Source of the DNA: Sulfuricurvum sp.
GTDB lineage: Bacteria; Campylobacterota; Campylobacteria; Campylobacterales; Sulfurimonadaceae
DNA: 23,823 bases
NCBI GenBank assembly: GCA_024635855.1
Contig: JAGXHZ010000100.1
Location: 1 to 23,823 of the forward strand
Direction: 5' to 3'
The notes under the pieces were generated by a model. The model worked only from the letters and a program-made list of their open reading frames with translations, was not told the origin of the DNA and did no database searches. The translations under genes and the position numbers were made by a program. This document shows, piece by piece, positions 6,032 through 13,533 of this stretch (position 1 is its first letter; the number at the start of each line of letters is the position of its first letter).

Positions 6032-8875
6032 ATGGCTAAGAAAAAGAAAAAAATGATAAAACTCAACCAATCCATCCGCTATTTTTTTGGCGATGAGGGG
6101 TTTGATGAGGGGATTGAGCGCGTTCCCAATGAAACGTTGGCTGCGCTGGCACATGCACTTGGTATTTTTGACGGGACGACTCAAAAGGAGATCCTTATTA
6201 AATCGCTGCGAAGGATTTGGTCGGAGGGCGAGAGCGATAATCGGCATCTCATTGTCGATTTCTTTACCCAAAACGGTAAAATCTATCCTAATCCAAAACC
6301 TCGCGAAAAACCGCATGAGCGGGAAGAAAAAATCGATGAACTTTTTGATGCATTCCAGATGACTCGTGATGAACGTGTTTCTTTGCATGTCGCATTTGGT
6401 GATGTTCGTACCCGTAAAATAACCCCTGAAAAGATTGCCTCAAAGCTTGAGCATATTCGTTACGTAGACAAGCGCGAGATTCTTGAAAAAGCACTGGAAG
6501 GGAAGTTTGATTACAGCGATCGACTCGAATTTTATGCTTCCATCATCTATGACATCGGCGAAGAACATTTTTCTAAGATTCATGTACTCAAAACCTCGCC
6601 GTTCGATCACAAGCGCCTGCATGAAGAAAATTTTGAGGTGCTGGTTCCTGAAATCAATGCTCTCAAAGAAGAATGCATCATTCAAAAGCAAGCCCAAATC
6701 AGCGCATTTCTAAAGACATTAAAACTCGACACGCATCGCTATCTCACACACGATGAGATACTCTCAGCCCTCAAAGGCGCTCCTCCGTCCAATACAAACA
6801 CGTTTTATCCTCTGACGATGGAGACATTGAAGCGCGTTCTTCCCTCACAGGCGATAGGGATTGAATTTGTAGGGGAAGAGTTGCTTATCGAGTATCCTCA
6901 AGCGATTGCTTTACCTTATCGTGATGAGCCGTTATTACACACCACTCATGTGCAGGTAAGCCATGCTGAGATAACCCGTCTGATCTGGAGCGAAGAAGAT
7001 TTAGTCTTTGATGCACAGTTTGAGAAACAAGGAGGGGAGCTTCGCGCAGTATTTTTGAGCGAACTCAAATCTTTGATGGATGAGTGCCAAGAGCATGCAA
7101 AGCTTTTAAATTTAGATGAGTCTACTTTGTACGGGATGGTCTATGAGATTTTATTGCCTCATCTGAGTGATACGCTCCATATTAATACCAAAGTGGTGCG
7201 TCGCGTCCTTTTCGCCTTTGATCGTCGTATCGCGGGCGAACTTGTCAAAAAACAGCGTCAAGAGCTGTTGGCACGAACGGTACGGGATTTTAAAAACCTC
7301 TTTCCTCTGGCACGTTCACTTCGTCGTAAGCTTATCTTGCACATCGGACCCACTAACAGCGGTAAAACCTATACCGCCATGGAGCAATTACGCTCTAAAG
7401 GGACAGGATATTATCTTGCCCCCTTGCGTTTGTTAGCATTGGAAGGGTATGAAGATTTACGCGAGCACGGGATAAATGCCTCTCTCATCACGGGAGAAGA
7501 GCAGATCTTCGATGAGGATGCGACCCATATCAGCTCCACCATTGAGATGCTCAGCTTTGAATCTGAAGTCGATACGTGTGTGATCGATGAGGTGCAGATG
7601 ATCGGTGATCGTGACCGTGGATGGGCATGGGCTAATGCCATCATCGGAGCACCTGCAAAAGTGGTCATTATGACCGGATCTCCTAATTCGCGTGAGGCGA
7701 TTGTGGCGTTAGCGCAGTATTTGGGAGAACCGCTGGAAATAGTCGAATTTGTGCGTAAAAATCCCCTTGAGCTCCTCTCTAATGTTACCCCAATTGATGC
7801 CATAGAACCCCAAACCGCCGTTATCGCTTTTACCCGTGCTAACGCATTGCGTTTGAAGCAACAGCTCTCGTCAATCTATAAAACAAGTGTTATTTACGGT
7901 AACCTTGGACCGGAAGTACGCCGTGAGGAAGCGAGGCGTTTTCGTGAGGGGGAGACACAAATCCTTGTCGCGACCGATGCGATTGCGATGGGGCTGAATT
8001 TGCCCATTAAAACATTGCTGTTTTCCAAAGCCGATAAATTCGATGGACAAAATCAACGCGATTTAAGTGTGAGTGAAATCCAGCAGATAGCAGGGCGTGC
8101 AGGGCGATATGGGATGAGTGAAAAAGGGTTTGTTGGAGCCCTGAGCGCCGATGTTCTTAAAAAAATTACTCCCCTGTTTGGTCGTGAGGCAGAAGCGATT
8201 AAAATCCCTTTTAACGTTATGGCAAATTTCGATCACATACAGCTTGTCTCGACGATTTTAGAAGAGAAATCTCTCGCGGCCATTATCGAATTTTTTGTAG
8301 AAAATATGAAGTTTGAAGGACCGTTTCGCGCCATAAATCTCGAATCGATGGCGGAAGCGTCGGTGATTGTAGATCGGTTTGATTTGGATATGCACACTAA
8401 ATATATTTTAGCTACCGCACCGTTGTCTACGAAATCACCTATCGTGATGGGGGCATACGAGCGATACGTTCGTGCATTGGCTCAGGCAAAACCAATCGCT
8501 TATATCCCGCCGCGTCATCTGGGTTCACATGCCCAAACGACCGAAGAACTCCAAGAAGCCGAAGATCAGATCAAAGAGATCAGTTTGTATCTGTGGCTTT
8601 CGTATCGTTTGGGTGAGTTTTTTGTGGACAGTGAAAAAGCCCGCTCGTATCGGGGAGAACTAAACCGTTTTATCGAAAATTCGCTGAAACAAAGCCATTT
8701 TGTGCCACGCTGTAAAACGTGTGGAAAACCACTTGCTCTAGGAAGTGAATTTAATATTTGTCAGAGCTGTTTTCACAACCTAAACAGGGAAAAGTCACGT
8801 CTTAGCGCCCCGCCAAGAGGTCAGCATACTCGTGCAGAGAAGGATTCAAGTAAATTTTCTCGCCGTGCTCGATAA
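6032..8875 (+). CDS. SUV3-like superfamily 2 RNA helicase
   Basis: The 947-aa protein has a helicase core closest in motif to the mitochondrial RNA-degradosome helicase SUV3: Walker A GPTNSGKT (439-446), DEVQM box (from 519), MTGSPNS motif III-like, ATDAIAMGLNLPI (motif V) and QQIAGRAGRYG (684-694, motif VI). The KADKFDG segment between V and VI is also SUV3-like. The N-terminal ~435 residues are mixed helical and charged with no domain I recognise; they start with a Lys-rich MAKKKKK. The C-terminus carries a CxxC...CxxC pair (C894/C897, C910/C913), a likely zinc ribbon, followed by a basic tail. In mitochondria SUV3 works with a 3'-5' exoribonuclease; an RNA turnover role here is inference. 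The last 74 bp overlap the convergent HTH gene. Confidence 0.85.
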   Translation: MAKKKKKMIKLNQSIRYFFGDEGFDEGIERVPNETLAALAHALGIFDGTTQKEILIKSLRRIWSEGESDNRHLIVDFFTQNGKIYPNPKPREKPHEREEKIDELFDAFQMTRDERVSLHVAFGDVRTRKITPEKIASKLEHIRYVDKREILEKALEGKFDYSDRLEFYASIIYDIGEEHFSKIHVLKTSPFDHKRLHEENFEVLVPEINALKEECIIQKQAQISAFLKTLKLDTHRYLTHDEILSALKGAPPSNTNTFYPLTMETLKRVLPSQAIGIEFVGEELLIEYPQAIALPYRDEPLLHTTHVQVSHAEITRLIWSEEDLVFDAQFEKQGGELRAVFLSELKSLMDECQEHAKLLNLDESTLYGMVYEILLPHLSDTLHINTKVVRRVLFAFDRRIAGELVKKQRQELLARTVRDFKNLFPLARSLRRKLILHIGPTNSGKTYTAMEQLRSKGTGYYLAPLRLLALEGYEDLREHGINASLITGEEQIFDEDATHISSTIEMLSFESEVDTCVIDEVQMIGDRDRGWAWANAIIGAPAKVVIMTGSPNSREAIVALAQYLGEPLEIVEFVRKNPLELLSNVTPIDAIEPQTAVIAFTRANALRLKQQLSSIYKTSVIYGNLGPEVRREEARRFREGETQILVATDAIAMGLNLPIKTLLFSKADKFDGQNQRDLSVSEIQQIAGRAGRYGMSEKGFVGALSADVLKKITPLFGREAEAIKIPFNVMANFDHIQLVSTILEEKSLAAIIEFFVENMKFEGPFRAINLESMAEASVIVDRFDLDMHTKYILATAPLSTKSPIVMGAYERYVRALAQAKPIAYIPPRHLGSHAQTTEELQEAEDQIKEISLYLWLSYRLGEFFVDSEKARSYRGELNRFIENSLKQSHFVPRCKTCGKPLALGSEFNICQSCFHNLNREKSRLSAPPRGQHTRAEKDSSKFSRRAR

Positions 8876-9455
8876 AGCGTTCGTCTCCTTCCATAGCAGC
8901 AGCTTTAAAGCGTCGCTTGATGTTCTTTTTAATGCTGTCGGCATAACGCTTGAGTTTTAAAAATGATTTAAGTGTTATCCATCCCTCACCTACCTCAACG
9001 TCAGGGACGATATCCGCATTGATGGCATCTACTTGTTGCGCTTCTTCACCCATTGCTTCTTGCATGATTAACTCTTCATTTGCGTGGGAGAGAAACTTTG
9101 TTGCAACGACATTCAAAATATTGCGAAGCTGTGCATCACGTTCTTTGTAGATTTGTTCTACGTTGATTCGTTCATTAATCAGCATGAGTTCACGTTGATC
9201 GCGCAGTCTTAGTGTCTCTTTTTCAAGTCCGTCTACCTTTTCGCGAAGCCGTTCGTTTTCCTGCTCGATGTAGAGGGTATAACGGTTGTCGTTTGCGCTG
9301 TTTGTCGTTGAGTTATTTTTTTCAGAGGCAACCAAAACGTATTTCACCCCGTTTTCAACAATAGAATCAAGCGACCCACGGCGAATACGATTATGAATCG
9401 CTTCTTTGGACACGTTGAAATATTCAGCGGCATCCGCAATGGTTAATTTTTTCAT
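8802..9455 (-). CDS. HTH / coiled-coil DNA-binding protein
   Basis: The 217-aa protein begins with a helix-turn-helix of the MerR/excisionase kind (LTIADAAEYFNVSKEAIHNR, then IRRGSL, residues 4-29). A polar Ser/Asn/Thr linker follows, then a long charged coiled coil (about 58-110) and a C-terminal basic helical region (GWITLKSFLKLKRYADSIKK followed by NIKRRFKAAA). That arrangement suggests a dimeric DNA-binding protein. It resembles small Campylobacterota-specific proteins of the DUF3972 kind, but I cannot confirm that. Its ATG overlaps the HD-GYP gene's stop as ATGA, so it is translationally coupled to that gene. Its last codons run antisense to the helicase C-terminus. Confidence 0.65.
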   Translation of the reverse strand: MKKLTIADAAEYFNVSKEAIHNRIRRGSLDSIVENGVKYVLVASEKNNSTTNSANDNRYTLYIEQENERLREKVDGLEKETLRLRDQRELMLINERINVEQIYKERDAQLRNILNVVATKFLSHANEELIMQEAMGEEAQQVDAINADIVPDVEVGEGWITLKSFLKLKRYADSIKKNIKRRFKAAAMEGDERFIEHGEKIYLNPSLHEYADLLAGR

Positions 9456-10408
9456 TTTTGACTCTCCTGTTTTCGTAGCATTTTGATAAACGCATCCACT
9501 AAATCCATATCCAAGTGCCCTTGCATTTCCTGCTTCATAAGACGCAGGGATTCAAAAGAACTCATCGGATCTTTGTAGGTACGTTTCGTTGAAAGAGCAT
9601 CAAATACATCACATACCCCGATTATTCTGGCAAATTGACTGATTTTATCCTCTTTGATTCCATCGGGATACCCCTTGCCATCCATTTTTTCATGATGATG
9701 ACGAATCCCGCTGAGTACCCGTTCGTCGCTAATCCCTAGCTTTAAAGCGATAGCATGCCCCTGCGAGGGATGCGTTTTCATCTCATCAAACTCTACTTCG
9801 GTAAGTTTGCCATTTTTGTTGATAATATTGTAATTTACTTTGCTTTTTCCGATGTCATGGAGAACGGCAGCCATCCCCAGAGTTTTAAGATCTTCCGCCT
9901 CAATTCCCAAAAATGAGCCCAAGCTCAGTGTATAGATACTTACATTGATCGAATGGGTATGGGTGTAGTAATCGTGAGCCGTAATTTTCAAAAGGGATTC
10001 AACCGCCTTGGGATCATGCAAAATAATATTGACGAAACTATCCACGATCGGTTTGACATTTTTGGCGGTTTCAAGTGATTCGGGATTACGAAACATCTCA
10101 TTAATAACAGAACTGGCACGTTGATAAATGATTAGGGCTTTATCATTGAGAGGGATATCTTCAGAAAGGGCGATGGTTTGAATGTGCTGTTGGACGTAAG
10201 CTTCGTAGTTCAGGGCATCTTCTTCATTGATATACAACTTCTCTACTTCACGTAAACGCACTTTGTTATTGCCATCTATGACTGAATCACTTTGAAGAAA
10301 AAGCCCCATAATACTTTTAGTCTCATTGGGGATATAGAGTTGAAAATTGAGTTTCCCACCCTCGGTGAGAACCCGCTTATCAATCGATTTATAGCGCGTA
10401 GTGCTCAT
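9452..10408 (-). CDS. HD-GYP domain c-di-GMP phosphodiesterase
   Basis: The 318-aa protein carries a complete HD-GYP domain in its C-terminal half: catalytic HD at 184-185 (AVLHDIGKS), H213 in THPSQGH, the HHHE cluster at 237-240, and DGKGYPDG with the GYP triplet at 246-248. HD-GYP enzymes hydrolyse cyclic di-GMP, using a bi- or trinuclear metal site. The N-terminal ~125 residues have no recognised sensory domain; no transmembrane segment is visible, so the protein should be cytoplasmic. AAAGGGA precedes the ATG. The gene lies 12 bp after yajQ, a c-di-GMP-binding family, and overlaps the next gene by ATGA, pointing to one operon for second-messenger turnover and response. Confidence 0.93.
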   Translation of the reverse strand: MSTTRYKSIDKRVLTEGGKLNFQLYIPNETKSIMGLFLQSDSVIDGNNKVRLREVEKLYINEEDALNYEAYVQQHIQTIALSEDIPLNDKALIIYQRASSVINEMFRNPESLETAKNVKPIVDSFVNIILHDPKAVESLLKITAHDYYTHTHSINVSIYTLSLGSFLGIEAEDLKTLGMAAVLHDIGKSKVNYNIINKNGKLTEVEFDEMKTHPSQGHAIALKLGISDERVLSGIRHHHEKMDGKGYPDGIKEDKISQFARIIGVCDVFDALSTKRTYKDPMSSFESLRLMKQEMQGHLDMDLVDAFIKMLRKQESQK

Positions 10409-10420
10409 AAGAGAGTCCCT

Positions 10421-10918
10421 TTATCGAAAGTTTTCAAATACCAAGGGTGCTTCCCACTCCATTGACTTAATGTGTGCCATAATTTTTTGAAGTTCATCAA
10501 TCTGTTTGGATTTTACGCGGATATATTCGCCTTCGATGATGGCAGAAGCTTTGGTTTTAAGATTTTTAATCTCTGCAATGATTTTTTTTGCTTCTTTTGA
10601 CTCAATAGTATCAACGATTTTATAGGTCGCTTTACGGCTTCCACCGCTTGCGTCTTCAGTTTTGAGTTCTTCGAGTGCTTTTGAAGAGAGACCGCGCTTA
10701 ATGAGTTTACCGATAACAACGTCTCTAAGTGCGTCAAGTTTGTTATCACTAGATGCTACGAGAACGAGTTGTTTCTCTTTTTCACGATAATTGATTTCAT
10801 AAGCAACGCCTTTGAAATCGTAACGACCTATAACCTCTTTTTCCGATTGGGCAATCGCGTCTTTAAACGCTTGGAGGTCAATTTTTGCGGAGATGTCGAG
10901 TGAGTGTTCTGATGCCAT
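10421..10918 (-). CDS. yajQ: YajQ family cyclic di-GMP-binding protein
   Basis: The 165-aa product matches YajQ along its full length: the start SLDISAKIDLQAFKDAIAQS, then IGRYDFKGVAYEINYREKEK, LKTEDASGGSRKATYKIVDT, and the end KSMEWEAPLVFENFR. YajQ proteins have two ferredoxin-like folds, bind nucleic acids and nucleotides, and in Xanthomonas bind c-di-GMP to modulate transcription. The start is supported by TAGGAA about 8 nt upstream. The leader (10919-11030) contains the two-hairpin element also found upstream of the PP-loop gene. It is first in a three-gene unit with an HD-GYP phosphodiesterase and a putative DNA-binding protein. Confidence 0.95.
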   Translation of the reverse strand: MASEHSLDISAKIDLQAFKDAIAQSEKEVIGRYDFKGVAYEINYREKEKQLVLVASSDNKLDALRDVVIGKLIKRGLSSKALEELKTEDASGGSRKATYKIVDTIESKEAKKIIAEIKNLKTKASAIIEGEYIRVKSKQIDELQKIMAHIKSMEWEAPLVFENFR

Positions 10919-10950
10919 AGTGTATTCCTATTATTTTATAGTTTAACGCC

Positions 10951-11030
10951 ATCGGAACACGTCCCGATTGGCTACGCTAACGCTGTGTTTCCTTCGACAG
11001 GACGTCCACGTACGCTTGCGTACTTTTTAA
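10951..11030 (-). repeat. Two-hairpin intergenic element, copy 1 (yajQ leader)
   Basis: Read on the minus strand, the element is TTAAAAA, a hairpin GTACG-CAAG-CGTAC, a 26-nt spacer containing GAAGGAAAC, the 12-mer GCGTTAGCGTAG, and a second hairpin ATCGGGA-CGTG-TTCCGAT (10951-10968). It ends exactly 32 nt before the yajQ ATG. Copy 2 at 18651-18727 on the plus strand has the same order of parts, an identical 12-mer, a second hairpin with the same stem but a different loop, and the same 32-nt distance to its gene. On the plus strand the first hairpin plus TTTTT would look like an intrinsic terminator, but no plus-strand gene precedes it. Confidence 0.75.
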
Positions 11031-11064
11031 TAACATTAGTATAACACACTAGAACCTTAATATT

Positions 11065-11766
11065 TTAGAAACTAACTCCGCCAAAATCCAAACCACCGCC
11101 AAACATGGATGCCATATTGGGGTCTTGGTATCCCATCATCCCGCTTTTAGACCGTAACATTCGTATGTCTTGTGCAGGAGCAATGTTCTGGGGACACACA
11201 GGGACACACTCACCGCAAAGAGTGCAGTCCCAAATTCCACTGGTTTGAATGGCTGCAATTTTCGTATCGCTGGACATTTCTCGCACGTCATTCACGTATC
11301 GCCAAACACGTGTAAGGGCAAACGGACCGATAAAATCGGGGTTGACAGCGTAAACAGGGCAAGCGCTCATACACGATGCACACAAAATACAATCGCTTTG
11401 TATTTGTATACGGCTCATCTCCTCTTCACTTACATTGCCCTCACGTGATCCCTCACTCCATGCACTAGCTACAGTATTAAAACGCTCAAGATGAGAGCTG
11501 TCAACGACTAAATCACGTATAACACGCGTATTTTTGATGGGTTCAATCTTGTCACCCTCGTTAGGTTTGTATTCGCACATGAGTTGTTCACGTCCATTGA
11601 CTCGTACCGTACAGCTTCCGCATACACCGCTACGACATCCATGGGAATAGGTCAGAGTTGGGTCGATTTTTGTTTTGATGTGATTTAAAACACTCAGGAG
11701 CGTAACATTTTCTAACTCGACGTTATAAGATTGTGATTCTTCACCGCGTAAAATTTTAATTTCCAT
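11065..11766 (-). CDS. Fumarate reductase/succinate dehydrogenase-like iron-sulfur subunit
   Basis: The 233-aa electron-transfer subunit has a plant-type [2Fe-2S] site (C44, C49, C52 in CRSGVCGSC, and C64), then CILCASCMSACP (C126, C129, C132, C136) and CTLCGECVPVCP (C181, C184, C187, C191). The second motif is unusual: canonical SdhB/FrdB lacks the Cys at the C184 position and holds [3Fe-4S], so a [4Fe-4S] cluster is expected here. The C-terminal tail is Gly/Met/Phe-rich. The ATG overlaps the stop of the small acidic ORF (TGATG). No membrane-anchor gene or CCG-domain subunit follows, so the enzyme is either soluble or its anchor lies elsewhere. It would carry electrons to or from the flavoprotein at 11843-13444. 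Confidence 0.9.
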   Translation of the reverse strand: MEIKILRGEESQSYNVELENVTLLSVLNHIKTKIDPTLTYSHGCRSGVCGSCTVRVNGREQLMCEYKPNEGDKIEPIKNTRVIRDLVVDSSHLERFNTVASAWSEGSREGNVSEEEMSRIQIQSDCILCASCMSACPVYAVNPDFIGPFALTRVWRYVNDVREMSSDTKIAAIQTSGIWDCTLCGECVPVCPQNIAPAQDIRMLRSKSGMMGYQDPNMASMFGGGLDFGGVSF

Positions 11767-11864
11767 CAGTCACACCACTCTTTCTCGTCTTCTTCATCGT
11801 CATCGTAAAAATCATCGTTATCTTCATTTTCAATAATGGTATTTATTCCATAAAATCGGCGCAT
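11766..11864 (-). CDS. Small acidic ORF between the flavoprotein and iron-sulfur genes
   Basis: This 32-codon ORF is too short for usual gene calling. It starts at an ATG inside the last codons of the flavoprotein gene (22-nt overlap) and ends in TGA overlapping the ATG of the iron-sulfur gene (TGATG). A strong Shine-Dalgarno sequence (AAGGGGGAG, 11869-11877) lies 4 nt upstream. The peptide starts MRRFYGINTIIENED and ends in an Asp/Glu run terminating with EKEWCD; 14 of 32 residues are acidic and only three basic. No known domain. It might be translated as a coupling device for the next gene, be a tiny subunit or assembly factor, or be a chance ORF. The overlap at both ends plus the ribosome binding site make translation plausible. 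Confidence 0.6.
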   Translation of the reverse strand: MRRFYGINTIIENEDNDDFYDDDEEDEKEWCD

Positions 11865-13444
11865 AACACTCCCCCTTCTCTCCATGTAACCGTATGGGCT
11901 CCAAACATTCGATCATTGCGGGCAGGTGCATCAATTCGATAATGTGCCCCTCGACTCTCGTTTCGACTGATGGCACATACGACGATAATCTCTGCCAGTT
12001 CCACTTTATTTCCAAACTCGATAAATTCCACTAAATTCGTATTGCAAACTTTTGACTTATCCTTCGGACCCATAAACGGCAGCTCTTTTTGCATTTGGCG
12101 AATCGCCCCAAGTACCGCTTTAAGTCCCATATCCTCACGTACCAAACCGACATTGTTATAAAAGATATTGGCTAACATCTCTTGTTTTTGATAAAAGTCG
12201 ATTTGGTTGGTAAAGTACATGACCCCACGGACAAAGTTGGTATCTTTGGCTAATTGGCTGTTTCCAAGCGCAGGAACTGGATTTTGTGCTCCAAACTCTG
12301 CCGCATTTTTCCCGCAATGGCGACCAAAGACGATCAGTTCTAACAGTGAGTTGCCACCCAGTCGGTTTGCCCCGTGTGTTTTGTGATTGGCACATTCGCC
12401 TACAGCAAATAAACCGCTAACACTACTCATGCATTGTGCATCTACTTCGATTCCTCCCATGCTGTAGTGGGCAGATGGTTTAATGGGGATGAGTTCATGT
12501 ACGGGGTCAATCCCTTCATAAATTTGAGCCAATTTTCTCTCTTGAGGGAGTTCATGAGTAATAAATTCTTCTCCCAAATGGCGAATATCGAGATACACCG
12601 CACCACTTTTATTCATTTCGTCATGAATTGCGCGGGCAACCACGTCACGAGGGGCAAGTTCATCGGTAAATCGCTCTTTATTAGCGTTGAGTAAATATCC
12701 TCCTGCTCCACGTGCGCTTTCTGAAATCAAAATAGAAGAGTTTTTTAATGCCGTCGGATGAAACTGGATAAATTCTAAATCCGCGAGTTTTGCTCCTGCT
12801 CGTATTGCAGCGGCTAAACCATCTCCCGTCGCTTGAGCGGAATTGGTCGAATGCTTGCCATAAATTGCACCGTATCCGCCCGTAGAGAGTATCACCGCAT
12901 CGGCACGAAACTCTTCGACATCTCCCGTGGCTATGTCCAAAAATGTTGCCCCTAACACACGGTTAGACTCTTCATCAACGATAAGATTGAGTAAAAATCG
13001 CTCATTTATAAACGTTATCTTGGCTTTGAGACATTGGTCATAGAGTGTGTGCAGGAGTTTGAGCCCTGTATAATCTTGAGCATAACACGCACGAGGAGCA
13101 CTTGCCCCGCCCAAACGTCTGCGGGCAATTTCGCCCGATTCATCACGGCTAAACGGTAGACCCATACTATTGCACCAACGTACTGCATCGGGAGCATTTT
13201 CACACATAAAAGTAATTTGTTTTTCATCTCCCAAGCCTGCGGATGAGCGAAGGGTATCTGAAATGTGACTTTCGATACTGTCATTATCGCCTAAAACTGC
13301 ATTCATCCCCCCTTGCGCCATAGACGTTTGGGAACGAGTGGGCAAAGTTTTAGAGACGACGATTACCTCTGAGCCCGTTTCATGCGCCGATAACGCACTC
13401 ACCAACCCCGCACCGCCACCGCCGATAATTAATACTTTGGACAT
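11843..13444 (-). CDS. Fumarate reductase/succinate dehydrogenase-like flavoprotein subunit
   Basis: The 533-aa FAD protein belongs to the SdhA/FrdA/NadB superfamily. It has the N-terminal dinucleotide fold GGGGAGLVSA (residues 8-17), AQGGMNAVLGD, the substrate-site HPTALKNSSILISESARGAG, ELAPRDVVARAI with the likely proton-transfer Arg, HYSMGGIEVD, and GLFAVGECANHKTHGANRLG followed by GNSLLE. The C-terminal helical domain ends with NESRGAHYRIDAPARND. At the position of the His that covalently binds FAD in typical SdhA/FrdA there is Gln (TRSQTSMAQGG, Q39), so FAD should be non-covalent. No Tat signal is present, so the protein is cytoplasmic. AAGGAGA precedes the ATG. The likely reaction is fumarate reduction or succinate oxidation; the redox partner is unknown. 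Confidence 0.88.
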   Translation of the reverse strand: MSKVLIIGGGGAGLVSALSAHETGSEVIVVSKTLPTRSQTSMAQGGMNAVLGDNDSIESHISDTLRSSAGLGDEKQITFMCENAPDAVRWCNSMGLPFSRDESGEIARRRLGGASAPRACYAQDYTGLKLLHTLYDQCLKAKITFINERFLLNLIVDEESNRVLGATFLDIATGDVEEFRADAVILSTGGYGAIYGKHSTNSAQATGDGLAAAIRAGAKLADLEFIQFHPTALKNSSILISESARGAGGYLLNANKERFTDELAPRDVVARAIHDEMNKSGAVYLDIRHLGEEFITHELPQERKLAQIYEGIDPVHELIPIKPSAHYSMGGIEVDAQCMSSVSGLFAVGECANHKTHGANRLGGNSLLELIVFGRHCGKNAAEFGAQNPVPALGNSQLAKDTNFVRGVMYFTNQIDFYQKQEMLANIFYNNVGLVREDMGLKAVLGAIRQMQKELPFMGPKDKSKVCNTNLVEFIEFGNKVELAEIIVVCAISRNESRGAHYRIDAPARNDRMFGAHTVTWREGGVLCADFME

Positions 13445-13520
13445 AATAAAGTCTCCTTGAATTGGGTGATTGTAGCGAAATGGGTTTTAGCGCCCACTCA
13501 AAAAGATTGATTAATTTTTA

Positions 13521-13528
13521 GATAAAAT
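13521..13528 (+). promoter_or_regulatory. Predicted -10 box of a leaderless transcript (AEC transporter)
   Basis: GATAAAAT preceded by AATTTTTA ends five bases before the ATG at 13534, with no Shine-Dalgarno sequence upstream. A second overlapping TATAAT (13528-13533) touches the start codon itself and would place initiation inside the gene, so the GATAAAAT box is preferred. Confidence 0.5.
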
Positions 13529-13533
13529 ATAAT

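Noticed and set aside
7411..7803. 130-codon minus-strand open frame within the helicase
   Set aside because: It lies opposite helicase motifs I-III; the composition is Ser-rich, as is common for antisense frames of conserved genes.
11010..11028. GTACG-CTTG-CGTAC-TTTTT as a plus-strand terminator
   Set aside because: No plus-strand gene precedes it; the hairpin is better explained as part of the duplicated element read on the minus strand, though blocking antisense transcription remains possible.
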